A DNA stretch of 50,039 bases, from the NCBI GenBank assembly GCA_017993505.1, contig JAGOMP010000020.1, forward strand, positions 1 to 50,039, given 5' to 3'. The stretch comes from Planctomycetota bacterium. Its GTDB lineage: Bacteria > Planctomycetota > Uabimicrobiia > Uabimicrobiales > JABWCH01. A program made the position numbers and the translations under genes. Shown in pieces: positions 26,727-35,906 of the stretch. The notes below the pieces were generated by a model. The model did not search any database, had not been told where the DNA came from, and worked only from the letters and a program-made list of their open reading frames with translations. How positions within the stretch are numbered: position 1 is the first letter of the stretch; the number at the start of each line of letters is the position of its first letter.

Positions 26727-28151
26727 TTATGTAGAATTATGAACAATGTCTTGCAAAATATTTCGTAAAATTTCAGGGTCAGCTCGTCCATTCGTTTTTT
26801 TCATGGCTTGTCCTAAAATCGAATGGAGTGCTTTTGGATTCTTTTTAAAATCATTCCAAAAATTTGGTTGCTTTTGTAAAATTGTTTGACAAATATCTTG
26901 TAATTGTTGTGGATCTGTAATTTTTTCTTTGCCTTGGATAAAATTTTTAGCAGATTGTTTTGTCTGTACCATTTTGCTAAAAATTTCAATGGCAGTCTTT
27001 CGATTTATTTTTTCATCATGTAAAAATTGCAACAATTCAACTACTTGTTTTGGTGTAATAGGAAATGTTTCTATTTGGACATCGAGTTCTTTATATACAT
27101 TTTGCATAGGACCTAACATCCAATTAACAACTTCCTTACCATGTGGGAAAAGTTGAAGACAAGATTCTGCAAAATTTGCTTCTTCAAAACGAGAAATTAA
27201 AATATCTATGTCTTTCATAGCAAGTTGATATTCTGTCATCCACCGTTTTCTTCTTTGTTGGGGAAGTTCAGGCATTTCCTTTTGTATTTTCGTTACAAGT
27301 TCATGAGGAATTGCAATCCAAGGAATATCAGGTTCAGAAAAATATCGATAATCATTACCTTCCTCTTTACTTCGCATTTCTTGCGTTCTATTTTCGTTTT
27401 CTAGCCAAGTATAAGTTGCTTGCTTGACTTGTTGCCCTGTTTCTAATAATTCTATTTGTCGTTGAGCTTCATATTCCAAGGCTTTTTTTGTAAAATTAAA
27501 TGAATTTAAATTTTTAATTTCTGTTTTATTTCCTAAAGTTTTACTATTTCTCAATGCAACAGAAATATTCGCATCACATCGCAAGCTTCCTTCTTGCATA
27601 TTACAATCAGATACGCCTAAATATTCTAAGATTGTTTTTAATTCTCGTAAATATTCATACGCTTCTTGTGGTGTATGCATCTCTGGCTTAGACACAATTT
27701 CAATTAAAGGAACTCCTGCCCGATTTAAATCTACACAAGAATTCATATCTGTATGAATCAATTTCCCTGCATCTTCTTCTAAATGAGCACGTTCAATGTG
27801 AATTTTTTTAATTCCGTCTTCTGTAGGAATTTCAAGATATCCATTTAATCCTACAGGATACTTCCATTGTGTGATCTGATAACCTTTAGGTAAATCAGGA
27901 TAAAAATAATTTTTTCTATCAAATCTCATTTTTTCAGGGATCGAACAATGCAAAGCCAAAGCTGTTTGAATTCCAAAAATTACTGCTTTTTGATTCAATC
28001 GAGGTAAAGTTCCTGGCAATCCTAAACAAGTAGGACATATTTGTGTATTAGGTATGGAACCATATTTTGTACTACAACCACAAAACATTTTTGATTTTGT
28101 TTTGCATTGGACATGGACTTCCAATCCAATCGTGATTTCATACTTTTTCAT
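26727..28151 (-). CDS. gatB: Aspartyl/glutamyl-tRNA(Asn/Gln) amidotransferase subunit B
   Basis: 474 residues, full length. Starts MKKYEITIGLEVHVQCKTKS and contains the Cys zinc site (CGCSTKY, CPTCLG), FDRKNYFYPDLPKGYQITQ, and the YqeY-like tail ending in NGRADPEILRNILQDIV. GatB phosphorylates the tRNA-bound Glu or Asp and with GatA/GatC makes Gln-tRNA or Asn-tRNA; gatA and gatC are not in this window. Weak ribosome site (AAGAAAAAC). A degraded copy of its last third lies at 15206-15690. Confidence 0.97.
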   Translation of the reverse strand: MKKYEITIGLEVHVQCKTKSKMFCGCSTKYGSIPNTQICPTCLGLPGTLPRLNQKAVIFGIQTALALHCSIPEKMRFDRKNYFYPDLPKGYQITQWKYPVGLNGYLEIPTEDGIKKIHIERAHLEEDAGKLIHTDMNSCVDLNRAGVPLIEIVSKPEMHTPQEAYEYLRELKTILEYLGVSDCNMQEGSLRCDANISVALRNSKTLGNKTEIKNLNSFNFTKKALEYEAQRQIELLETGQQVKQATYTWLENENRTQEMRSKEEGNDYRYFSEPDIPWIAIPHELVTKIQKEMPELPQQRRKRWMTEYQLAMKDIDILISRFEEANFAESCLQLFPHGKEVVNWMLGPMQNVYKELDVQIETFPITPKQVVELLQFLHDEKINRKTAIEIFSKMVQTKQSAKNFIQGKEKITDPQQLQDICQTILQKQPNFWNDFKKNPKALHSILGQAMKKTNGRADPEILRNILQDIVHNST

Positions 28152-28200
28152 TTTGTTTTTCTTATTTGTTTGTATTTATTTTCAAAAAAAGAAAAAATGA

Positions 28201-28250
28201 CCATCTTAGTTGTATTGCAATAAAACTAAGATGCAATAAAACTAAGATGG
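28201..28250. terminator. Terminator hairpin between mmdB and gatB
   Basis: 28201-28215 can pair with 28220-28233 or, with one mismatch, with 28236-28250, because the right arm (ATAAAACTAAGATG) is present twice. It separates mmdB from gatB on the minus strand. A single-arm version is at 15163-15198. Confidence 0.75.
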
Positions 28251-28282
28251 CAAAAGATAATTATATATACAAGAGGTGAAAA

Positions 28283-29641
28283 TTATTGGAAATTAGAGAG
28301 CAATACGCCTGCTGCCACAGCAGAACCAATTACACCAGCAACGTTAGGTCCCATGGCATGGAGCAATATATAGTTATTAGGATCTTCTTGTTGGGCAACA
28401 ACGTGAGCCATACGAGCAGAGTGGGGCACTGCAGAAACACCAGATGCACCAATTAATGGATTGACTTTTTCTTTGCAAAATAAATTCATAATTTTTGCAA
28501 AAATAATGCCACTAGCTGTTGCTGCCATAAAAGAAACTGCACCTAAGAAGAAAATAATCACAGATCTAGGTGTTAAAAATACGCTAGCTTGTGTACTAGC
28601 ACCTACTGTGAGACCTAAAATCATGGTAACAATGTCAATAAAAGAGGTGCGTGCTGTATTGGCAAGTCGTTCAGTAACTCCGCTTTCTTTTAGCAAGTTG
28701 CCAAATAATAGCATACCTAGAAGAGGCAATGCACTAGGAGCTAGGAAACAACAAATGAGTACTGTAATGATAGAAAATGCAATTTTTTGTAATTTTGTTG
28801 CTGGTTCAGGAATGGGCATTCTGATGAGTCGTTCTTTTTTTGTGGTTAAGAGTCGCATAATAGGAGGTTGAATCACAGGGATTAATGCCATGTAAGAATA
28901 AGCTGAAACAGCAATGGCACCTAGGAGTTGAGGTGCTAATCTAGATGTTAAGAAAATTGCTGTTGGACCGTCTGCCCCACCAATAATACCAATGGAGCAA
29001 GCTGCTTTTCGAAGTGCTTCCCCTGTACCTAAATCTAATGCCGGGAATAAGCAACCTAATGCAATAGCACCAAGCAATGTAAGAAAAATCCCGAATTGTG
29101 CTGCTGCACCGAGTAAAATTAATTTGGGATTTGCAATTAGGCAAGAGAAGTCTGTCATGGCTCCAATCCCCAGAAAAATTAGGGGCGGATAAATCCCATG
29201 GCTAACACCATAATATAAATAATTCAGAACACTTCCTTCTTCATATATACCAATTTCTTGACCAAGTGAAAAAGGAATATTCCCAATAATCATACCAAAT
29301 CCAATGGGAACGAGCAAAAGAGGTTCATAGTTTTTGTAAATACCCAGGAAAATAAAAAAGATACCTATGCAAATCATAATCAGATTTGCCCATTGAAAAT
29401 TTGCAAAACTCGTATTTTTTAAATAGTTTACGATTCCTGGATAAGATTTTTCAAATCGATCCCAACATGATGCCTCTGCACATGATGCCTCTGCTTGATT
29501 TGCATCTGTAGAAGTTTCTGTAACATTTGGTGCAATTTCATTACTTGTTTGTTCTGATATTATAGGTGCAGGAGGTTCTTGTGCAAAACAAACAAAATTG
29601 AAAATTGCTAGCAATAATATTAGCATAATCTTAGAATTCAT
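28283..29641 (-). CDS. mmdB: Sodium-pumping decarboxylase beta subunit (MmdB/OadB)
   Basis: 452 residues. This is the integral membrane subunit that decarboxylates the carboxybiotin and exports Na+. Typical features are the many transmembrane helices, GGADGPTAIFLTSRLAP in the middle, and the C-terminal GASGVSAVPHSAR and MGPNVAGVIGSAVAAGVLL. The N-terminus is unusual: a signal-peptide-like segment, then about 60 low-complexity residues with two AEASC units (a 15-base DNA repeat) before the first conserved helix. The ATG is the only start; AGGAG is about 25 bases away with a small hairpin between. Last gene of mmdA-mmdD-mmdC-mmdB. Confidence 0.93.
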   Translation of the reverse strand: MNSKIMLILLLAIFNFVCFAQEPPAPIISEQTSNEIAPNVTETSTDANQAEASCAEASCWDRFEKSYPGIVNYLKNTSFANFQWANLIMICIGIFFIFLGIYKNYEPLLLVPIGFGMIIGNIPFSLGQEIGIYEEGSVLNYLYYGVSHGIYPPLIFLGIGAMTDFSCLIANPKLILLGAAAQFGIFLTLLGAIALGCLFPALDLGTGEALRKAACSIGIIGGADGPTAIFLTSRLAPQLLGAIAVSAYSYMALIPVIQPPIMRLLTTKKERLIRMPIPEPATKLQKIAFSIITVLICCFLAPSALPLLGMLLFGNLLKESGVTERLANTARTSFIDIVTMILGLTVGASTQASVFLTPRSVIIFFLGAVSFMAATASGIIFAKIMNLFCKEKVNPLIGASGVSAVPHSARMAHVVAQQEDPNNYILLHAMGPNVAGVIGSAVAAGVLLSNFQ

Positions 29642-29672
29642 AGAAATTTAGGCAAAATGCCTTCTCCTCTTA

Positions 29673-30086
29673 TTATTCAAATGACATTAAATTTTGACCA
29701 AATTGAACGTTGTCACCAGTTTTTACATGAATCTTTGTAACTTTTCCTGCTTGGGGAGCATTGATGTTCGTATTCATTTTCATGGCTTCTAGGACAACGA
29801 CAGGTTGATTGGCTTGTACTGTGTCACCTACTGCTACTTTGATTTCTACAACAAGACCAGCAATAGAAGCTTCTAATTTTATGCCATTCCCCGCAGTGGT
29901 AGGAGTTGCTGCAGGAGCAGGTGCTGGGGCAACAGGTTTTGCAACAGGAGCTGGAGAAGGAGCAATAGGAGTGGGAGCTATGGCAACAGGTGCTGGAGTA
30001 TATGCTACTGGTTGTGCACAATCTTGGATCATTTCTACTTCAACATCATATTTGATACCATTTACGGTAACTTGGAGCTTTTTCAT
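29673..30086 (-). CDS. mmdC: Biotin carboxyl carrier protein of the decarboxylase (MmdC)
   Basis: 137 residues. The C-terminal lipoyl/biotinyl domain has EAMKMNTNI, the Lys being biotinylated. A 45-residue Pro/Ala linker (APAPVA-type) joins it to an N-terminal strand region (VTVNGIKYDVEVE). It carries the carboxyl group from the alpha subunit to MmdB. AAAGG six bases before the ATG. Placed between mmdD and mmdB as in Veillonella and Propionigenium. Confidence 0.93.
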   Translation of the reverse strand: MKKLQVTVNGIKYDVEVEMIQDCAQPVAYTPAPVAIAPTPIAPSPAPVAKPVAPAPAPAATPTTAGNGIKLEASIAGLVVEIKVAVGDTVQANQPVVVLEAMKMNTNINAPQAGKVTKIHVKTGDNVQFGQNLMSFE

Positions 30087-30187
30087 TGGAAACCTTTCGT
30101 TTCAATATAGATTCTTGTGTTCATTGCGTACACAATGTTTATATTCAATCTTTATACTTACAATCTTTATTGATATGTAAGCCTTGT

Positions 30188-30562
30188 TTATTTACGTGGA
30201 AAAGAATGAGAATTCATAATAGAAGCAATTCCTTGTAATTTCCAAGGATGATTGCGTTCTACTTTTTGATATCGAATTCGTTTCACTTGATATCTTGAAT
30301 CTAAAACAACTGCCACTGCTGCTGAAATAGCTGCTATGATTTCCGGAGAAATACCTTCATCTTGCATAGGTGTGGCAGTGGGAGCTATATTTTTATTCTG
30401 CTTAGGCAGGTGCTTCATTTTTTTTTTAGAATTTCCTATTGCTCGGAAAATTCCAAGGCTACCAGATACTAAAACTAAAGCGATGAAGACAACAACCATG
30501 CCCATAACAGTAACTTCTAAGCCCCATATTAGTTGTTCACTTAAAGAATAAAAATCATTCAT
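30188..30562 (-). CDS. mmdD: Decarboxylase delta/gamma subunit (OadG-like, MmdD)
   Basis: 124 residues with one N-terminal transmembrane helix (WGLEVTVMGMVVVFIALVLV), the OadG/MmdD signature that follows LIWGLEVT. A charged linker and a C-terminal segment (EIIAAISAAVAVVLDSRYQVKRIRY) match the family, whose role is to assemble the complex. AAGGA is just before the ATG. It lies 25 bases after mmdA. Confidence 0.85.
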   Translation of the reverse strand: MNDFYSLSEQLIWGLEVTVMGMVVVFIALVLVSGSLGIFRAIGNSKKKMKHLPKQNKNIAPTATPMQDEGISPEIIAAISAAVAVVLDSRYQVKRIRYQKVERNHPWKLQGIASIMNSHSFPRK

Positions 30563-30587
30563 AAAAAATCCTTACTAATTCAAAAGC

Positions 30588-32138
30588 TTATAGAGGAATT
30601 AAGCCATGTTTCTTTTGTGGACAAGTTTCACGCTTGTTTCGTAAAGATTCGAGGGCTAAACTGAGATATTTTCTTGTATCTTGTGGTTCAATCACATCAT
30701 CAATCAATGTGCGAGCAGCACCACAAAAAGGATTAGAGAATTCTTTTTCATATTTTTCAATGAATTCTGTACGAGCTTGTTTAGTATCTCCTGCTTTTTT
30801 AATTTCGTCTCTATAAACAATGCCAACAGCACCTTCTGCACCCATGACTGCTACTTCTGCTGTGGGCCAAGCAGCAACTCGATCACAATGCAAGTCTTTG
30901 CTACACATAGCAAGATATGCACCACCATACGCTTTTCGTAATATGACTGTGACTTTAGGAACAGTAGCTGATGAATATGCATATAACATTTTTGCACCGT
31001 GGCGAATGATTCCACCATATTCTTGTTGTACACCAGGCATAAATCCAGGAACATCTACAAAAGTAACAAGAGGAATGTTAAAAGCATTACAAAAGCGAAC
31101 AAAGCGAGCAATTTTATCAGAACTATCAATATCTAAAACTCCAGCTTTACAGTTTGGTTGATTGGCAACGATTCCTACGCTTTTGCCATTGATGCGAGCC
31201 AATCCAATGACTGCATTGGGAGCAAATTCTCTTTGAATTTCTAAGAAATCACGATTGTCAATGACACTTAGAATAACGTCTTTTACATCATATGGTGTGC
31301 GGGGACTGTCTGGGATCAATGTATTTAATGCTGGATCTGGTGCAAATACTAATTCCCCATTTCCTATATCAGGTGCATCTTCCATATTATTGGATGGGAG
31401 GAAACTTAAGAGTTTTTTGCAAACTGCCAATGCTTCTACATCATCTTTAACTACAAAGTGAACGTTTCCACTATAGGTAGATTGTGCATATGCACCACCC
31501 AATGCTTCAGCACTGATTTCTTCGCCAGTAACTTCTTTAATAACTTGAGGTCCTGTGATAAATAATCGACCAGCATTTTGAGTCATAATAATAAAATCTG
31601 TCAAAGCAGGAGAATATGCTGCTCCACCAGCACAAGGACCAGCAATGATAGAAATTTGAGGAACTACGCCAGACATCTGAACGTTTCGATAGAAAATACG
31701 ACCATAACCACTTAATGCATCAATACCTTCTTGGATACGAGCACCACCGCTATCATTGATCAATATAAATGGAGAACCACATCTTAATGCCATTTCCATA
31801 ACTTCACAAATTTTTGTAGCATGGACTTCACCAACAGAACCACCAGCTACTGTAAAATCTTGCGAAGCTACAAAAACTTGTTTTCCATCTATACAGCCAA
31901 TACCAGTGACTACACCATCGCCTGCCAATTCTTTTTCTTCCATGCCAAAAGAATGACAACGATGTTTTGCAAATAAATTTAACTCTTGGAAAGTATCTGC
32001 ATCAAAAAGACCTTCTAGTCGTTCTCTAGCACCCATTTTTCCTTCTTGGTGCTGTTTTTCCATACGCTTCTTGCCACCGCCCTCTAAAAGACGTTGTTTC
32101 AATTCACGCATTTCTTCAATTTTTTCTTGAGTTGTCAT
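30588..32138 (-). CDS. mmdA: Methylmalonyl-CoA decarboxylase alpha subunit (carboxyltransferase)
   Basis: 516 residues from the ATG at 32138, supported by GGTGG five bases upstream; the frame is open to 32234 but that part is leader repeat. Belongs to the PccB/MmdA carboxyltransferase family: GARERLEGLFD, DFTVAGGSVGEVHATKI, NDSGGARIQEG, PCAGGAAYSPALTDF, GAEGAVGIVYR. It transfers CO2 from methylmalonyl-CoA (or a related acyl-CoA) to biotin. First gene of the operon mmdA-mmdD-mmdC-mmdB, likely a sodium pump driven by succinate/propionate-type fermentation. Since PccB is close, a biosynthetic role is possible, but the pump subunits downstream argue for MmdA. Confidence 0.93.
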   Translation of the reverse strand: MTTQEKIEEMRELKQRLLEGGGKKRMEKQHQEGKMGARERLEGLFDADTFQELNLFAKHRCHSFGMEEKELAGDGVVTGIGCIDGKQVFVASQDFTVAGGSVGEVHATKICEVMEMALRCGSPFILINDSGGARIQEGIDALSGYGRIFYRNVQMSGVVPQISIIAGPCAGGAAYSPALTDFIIMTQNAGRLFITGPQVIKEVTGEEISAEALGGAYAQSTYSGNVHFVVKDDVEALAVCKKLLSFLPSNNMEDAPDIGNGELVFAPDPALNTLIPDSPRTPYDVKDVILSVIDNRDFLEIQREFAPNAVIGLARINGKSVGIVANQPNCKAGVLDIDSSDKIARFVRFCNAFNIPLVTFVDVPGFMPGVQQEYGGIIRHGAKMLYAYSSATVPKVTVILRKAYGGAYLAMCSKDLHCDRVAAWPTAEVAVMGAEGAVGIVYRDEIKKAGDTKQARTEFIEKYEKEFSNPFCGAARTLIDDVIEPQDTRKYLSLALESLRNKRETCPQKKHGLIPL

Positions 32139-32172
32139 AAATACCACCAAAAAAAACAAAATAAATCTATTA

Positions 32173-32382
32173 GACATTACTAAGCAATTGCCATCGCTAT
32201 GAAAAAAACAATTGCATAGTAACTCTGAAGACATGTCCTTACCTAGTTTTTAAGAACTAAAAAAGGTATTATCTTGATGATGGACATTACTAAGCAATGA
32301 TCTATTTCTATGAAAAACAATTGCATAGTAACTCTGAAGACAGGACCTTATCTAGTTTTTATGAACTAAGAAAGGCATTACT
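32173..32382. repeat. 110-bp tandem duplication in the mmdA leader, with hairpins
   Basis: Two copies start GACATTACTAAGCAAT at 32173 and 32283. Copy 1 holds a hairpin (32178-32190 with 32209-32221, 12 of 13 pairs). Both hold CTCTGAAGACA and CTAGTTTTTAxGAACTAA. The duplication lies between the mmdA start and the divergent symporter gene, so it is probably in the mmdA 5' leader. The unit could be a duplicated regulatory element; I recognise no known riboswitch. Between 32383 and 32620 I see nothing but AT-rich sequence. Confidence 0.8.
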
Positions 32383-32620
32383 TTTATTGTAACTTAAAAT
32401 AAAAAAATATCAAGAAAATATTCTTATAGTAGAGTAGCTTTTTTAACAATTTTCATGAATATATTTATAAGAAAAGATAATTTAGAATGCTTATTTTTAT
32501 AAGAAATGTCTTAAGGTCAGAAAAGTTACAAAAACAAGGTAGAAATAAGAAATTTTCTATCTTGTTTTTAAATAAAAAATGTAGTAATTTATTATGAAGT
32601 CTTTATTTGATACCATCCTG

Positions 32621-32762
32621 AATGATTTTTAATGTAGATCATGTATATTTAAACATCTTGCATAATTTTTAATGTAGATCATATATATTTAAACATCTTG
32701 CATGATTTTTAATATAGATCATGTATATTTAAACATCTTGCATGATTTTTAATGTAGATCAT
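32621..32762. repeat. 40-bp tandem repeat upstream of the symporter
   Basis: Units of exactly 40 bases begin at 32621, 32661 and 32701, with a partial fourth at 32741-32762. The unit is CATGATTTTTAATGTAGATC followed by ATGTATATTTAAACATCTTG. It ends just before the possible start of the symporter at 32782 and is likely a duplicated leader or promoter segment. Only substitutions, no length changes, separate the units. Confidence 0.92.
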
Positions 32763-32781
32763 AAAATGCAACATTATAGGG

Positions 32782-34341
32782 ATGATAAAAATTCTACGTT
32801 TTTTTTATATTATACGAAAGGCTCTTTTTACTGTGTTTCATTTATCTTTTGGTGATTATCTCGTTGTTTTTGTATATTTAATTGTTTTATTATGTATTGG
32901 ATATATATATCGTTCTAAAAAGTCAGATATATGTGATTTTTTTATGGCAGGTCGAAAATTAACATTGCCTGTTTTTGTTGCAACGTTAGTTTCCACATTT
33001 TATGGTGGAGTGTTTGGTATTTCTGAATTTGTAGGTGCTTTTGGATTGGGTGCATGGTTAACGCAAGGTATTTTTTGGTATGTAGTATACTTTATATTTG
33101 CTGTGTTTTGTGCAGAACGATTGCAAAAGATGGAAATATATACTATTTGTGATATATTAGAACACTACTATGGAAAACGTGTGGCCTTTGTTGGTGGATT
33201 TTTTACATATATAATGGTCAATCCTGCACCGTATATTTTTTCTTTAGCTTTGATTTTGCAATTATTTTTCCCTATTTCTTTATGGTGGGCAATTATTTTA
33301 GGAACAGGCATCACTCTTATATATACTTTAGTTGCTGGTTTTCGAGGCGTTGTATATTCTGATGTTTTTCAATGTATTTTAATGTATCTTGGTTTTGGCT
33401 CATTATTTTTTATGGCTGTTTCGTATTTTGGTGGCTGGACATTTTTACAAAGCAACTTATCTATTTTACCTAGTTTAGAAAATCATCTTTCTTTAAAAGG
33501 TGGTATGAGTTGGGGTTATTTGCTTGTTTGGGCTGGAATGACGTGTTGGATTTTTGTAGATCCTTCTGTTTATCAACGTTGTGCAGCTACAAAATCTCCT
33601 AAAACTGCACGAAATGGTATTTTTTGTTCTATTTTATTGTGGGGAATTTTTGATATTTTTTCTTGTTTTTCTGCTTTATATGCATTTGCAAGTACAAATA
33701 CATTTTGGTTTCCCAATAGTGGTGCAAGTTTAGGGTTCAGTGCTCAATCTTGGAACATTGGAACTTGTGGTATTCTTAATTTTTCTAATCATTCTCTTGC
33801 ACATATAGAATTGGCAAATTTTTTATTTTCTACACCTTGGAAAGGCTTTTTTCTTGTTGCTATTTTAGCAACAATCATGTCTACGATTGATTCCTATATT
33901 TTTATAGCTGCATTAAACATATCTAGAGATTATTATTGGCGCTTTTGGAATAAAAAAGCAACAGATAAACAAATGATCAAAGTTACTCGCATATGTATTC
34001 TTTTTACTTCCTTATTTTCCTGTATCTTAGCAGGAGTTTTGCCCTCTGTCGTAGAACTTTGGTATACTTTGGGAACAATAGGGCTTTCTGCTTTAATGAT
34101 TCCCGTACTCGGTACATATTTAAATAAAGCTCCTCATTCTTTAGCCACTTTATTTTCTATGCTCACTGGATTTTTAGTTGCTTTATCTTCCCTTGTGTAC
34201 CACGTGTACTATGATGTCTATCTTTTCCAAATACAACCGTTATACTTAGGTCTATGTAGTTCACTGATCATGTATATGTTTTCATACTTAGTTGTACAAA
34301 AAATGAAACTTCCAAGTATGAAACAAATACATCATGAGTAG
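32782..34341 (+). CDS. Sodium/solute symporter (SSS family)
   Basis: 519 residues with about 13 transmembrane segments. SSS motifs: FMAGRKLTLPVFVATLVSTFYGG near 53-75, LVAGFRGVVYSDVFQ in the middle, and a WIFVDPSVYQRCAATKSPKTA loop. It moves a solute (sugar, amino acid or carboxylate; not predictable) with Na+. The start is uncertain. ATG 32782 has no clear ribosome site, while GTG at 32833 has AAAGG 11 bases upstream and yields a typical family N-terminus (FHLSFGDYLVVFVYL). Divergent from the decarboxylase pump, whose Na+ gradient could drive it. Confidence 0.88.
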   Translation: MIKILRFFYIIRKALFTVFHLSFGDYLVVFVYLIVLLCIGYIYRSKKSDICDFFMAGRKLTLPVFVATLVSTFYGGVFGISEFVGAFGLGAWLTQGIFWYVVYFIFAVFCAERLQKMEIYTICDILEHYYGKRVAFVGGFFTYIMVNPAPYIFSLALILQLFFPISLWWAIILGTGITLIYTLVAGFRGVVYSDVFQCILMYLGFGSLFFMAVSYFGGWTFLQSNLSILPSLENHLSLKGGMSWGYLLVWAGMTCWIFVDPSVYQRCAATKSPKTARNGIFCSILLWGIFDIFSCFSALYAFASTNTFWFPNSGASLGFSAQSWNIGTCGILNFSNHSLAHIELANFLFSTPWKGFFLVAILATIMSTIDSYIFIAALNISRDYYWRFWNKKATDKQMIKVTRICILFTSLFSCILAGVLPSVVELWYTLGTIGLSALMIPVLGTYLNKAPHSLATLFSMLTGFLVALSSLVYHVYYDVYLFQIQPLYLGLCSSLIMYMFSYLVVQKMKLPSMKQIHHE

Positions 34342-34378
34342 ACAATTCATTCCTTTTGTTATAAATAAAAAAATAAGT

Positions 34379-34425
34379 CTTGATAAAAAAAGTAGCTATA
34401 TTATATAGCTACTTTTTTTATCAAG
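34379..34425. terminator. Strong bidirectional terminator between symporter and clpX
   Basis: A perfect 22-bp stem (34379-34400 with 34404-34425) and a 3-base loop, with A7 and T7 tracts in the stem, between convergent genes. Confidence 0.95.
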
Positions 34426-34446
34426 GGGTTTTGGATATTTTGTTCA

Positions 34447-35844
34447 CTAATTGCCATCTTCTGATAAAATAATATCAGAAACAGGTTGCGGTTGTGGTTG
34501 CGGTTGTAGTTCTTGCGGTTGTAGTTCTTGCGGTTGTAGTTCTTGCGGTTGTAGTTGCGGTTGTGGTTGTAGTTCTTGCGGTTGTTTTTCGTCTTTTTCT
34601 TGTATATTTTGCAAGGGATATATATCAGCAAGTTTTGTTATACCACGTACCATATCCGGTGTGATGATGACTTCTTTAATATCGTCTCGAGAAGGAACTT
34701 CATACATGATTTCCATCATTAACTCTTCGACAATAGCACGCAATCCTCGAGCACCTGTTTTTCTTTCCAATGCTTTTTTTGCAATTTCATGGAGCGATTC
34801 TTTTTGGAAAGTGAGTTTAACATTTTCCATTTCCATAAGTTTTTCATATTGTCGAATCAATGCATTTTTAGGTTCTAATAGAATAGAAACTAAATTTTCT
34901 TCTGTAAGGGAATGTAAAGCGGTGATTACAGGCAATCGTCCAATAAATTCTGGAATCAGTCCGTATTTCACTAAATCTTCTACTTCCACTTCTTGGAATA
35001 AAGCAGCAGGATCTTTATCATCAATATCAATAGTGCTTTGATTGAATCCAATGAGTTTTTTACCAATACGGCGACCAATAACGTCATCTAATCCTGTAAA
35101 AGTTCCGCCACAAATAAAGAGGATGTGAGTTGTGTCTAAAGCAATGTATGCTTGTTCTGGATGTTTTCTTCCGCCTTGGGGAGGGATATTGGAAATTGTA
35201 CCTTCTAACATTTTTAAAAGAGATTGTTGCACACCTTCACCTGATACATCACGTGTAATGGACACATTTTGCGAAGTTTTGCCAATTTTATCGATTTCAT
35301 CGATAAATACAATACCTTTGCTAGCTCTTTGGATGTCAAAATTTGCAGCTTGCAATAAACGCAATAAAAGATTTTCCACATCTTCGCCTACGTAACCAGC
35401 TTCTGTTAATGTAGTAGAATCGCCAATGGCAAAAGGAACATCTAAAATTGTTGCCAATGTTTTTGCCAATAATGTTTTTCCACTTCCTGTTGGTCCGATG
35501 AGCAATACATTGCTTTTTTCAATCTCAACATCACCAACATCTAAATCACTGTAAATTCTTTTATAGTGATTATATACAGCAACAGATAATACTTTTTTTG
35601 CTTCATCTTGTCCAATGACATATTGGTCTAATAATTTTTTTAGTTCTTGAGGCGGAGGTAATCGTTTCTTATCTGGAGTTGTACTTTTACGCTTTTTTTC
35701 CTCTGATAAAATTCGATTGCAAAGTTGTACACATTCATTACAAATATATATATTCGGCGGTCCTGCAATCAAAGATTCTACTGTTTTTCGACTTTTGCCA
35801 CAAAATGTACAAAATTCCATATGGTATTTACTTGTACTACTCAT
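34447..35844 (-). CDS. clpX: ATP-dependent Clp protease ATP-binding subunit ClpX, with Gln/Pro-rich tail
   Basis: 465 residues. N-terminal zinc-binding domain ([15 protein letters not shown], about 12-45), Walker [16 protein letters not shown] near 118, GYVGEDVE pore region, FIDEIDKI Walker B, IGF-loop region and the C-terminal sensor 2 ([11 protein letters not shown]). ClpX unfolds proteins for ClpP. The standard protein ends near residue 415; here about 50 residues of LQPQE/QPQPQ repeat follow, encoded by a 15-base/6-base DNA repeat at 34484-34590. No clpP nearby. Confidence 0.96.
   Translation of the reverse strand: MSSTSKYHMEFCTFCGKSRKTVESLIAGPPNIYICNECVQLCNRILSEEKKRKSTTPDKKRLPPPQELKKLLDQYVIGQDEAKKVLSVAVYNHYKRIYSDLDVGDVEIEKSNVLLIGPTGSGKTLLAKTLATILDVPFAIGDSTTLTEAGYVGEDVENLLLRLLQAANFDIQRASKGIVFIDEIDKIGKTSQNVSITRDVSGEGVQQSLLKMLEGTISNIPPQGGRKHPEQAYIALDTTHILFICGGTFTGLDDVIGRRIGKKLIGFNQSTIDIDDKDPAALFQEVEVEDLVKYGLIPEFIGRLPVITALHSLTEENLVSILLEPKNALIRQYEKLMEMENVKLTFQKESLHEIAKKALERKTGARGLRAIVEELMMEIMYEVPSRDDIKEVIITPDMVRGITKLADIYPLQNIQEKDEKQPQELQPQPQLQPQELQPQELQPQELQPQPQPQPVSDIILSEDGN
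34484..34590 (-). repeat. Coding repeat for the ClpX Gln/Pro tail
   Basis: 15-base units (coding strand CTACAACCGCAAGAA) mixed with 6-base CAACCG units. The antisense frame reads as Cys/Gly repeats and is spurious. Likely length-variable. Confidence 0.85.
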
Positions 35845-35906
35845 TATTTTTTTCTGAACCCCTAGCTAGTAAAATGTACACTAATATTATACTAGTGTTT
35901 GGATGA

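Noticed and set aside
34451..35041. 196-residue Cys/Gly-rich plus-strand ORF
   Set aside because: Antisense shadow of clpX; its repeats mirror the ClpX tail.
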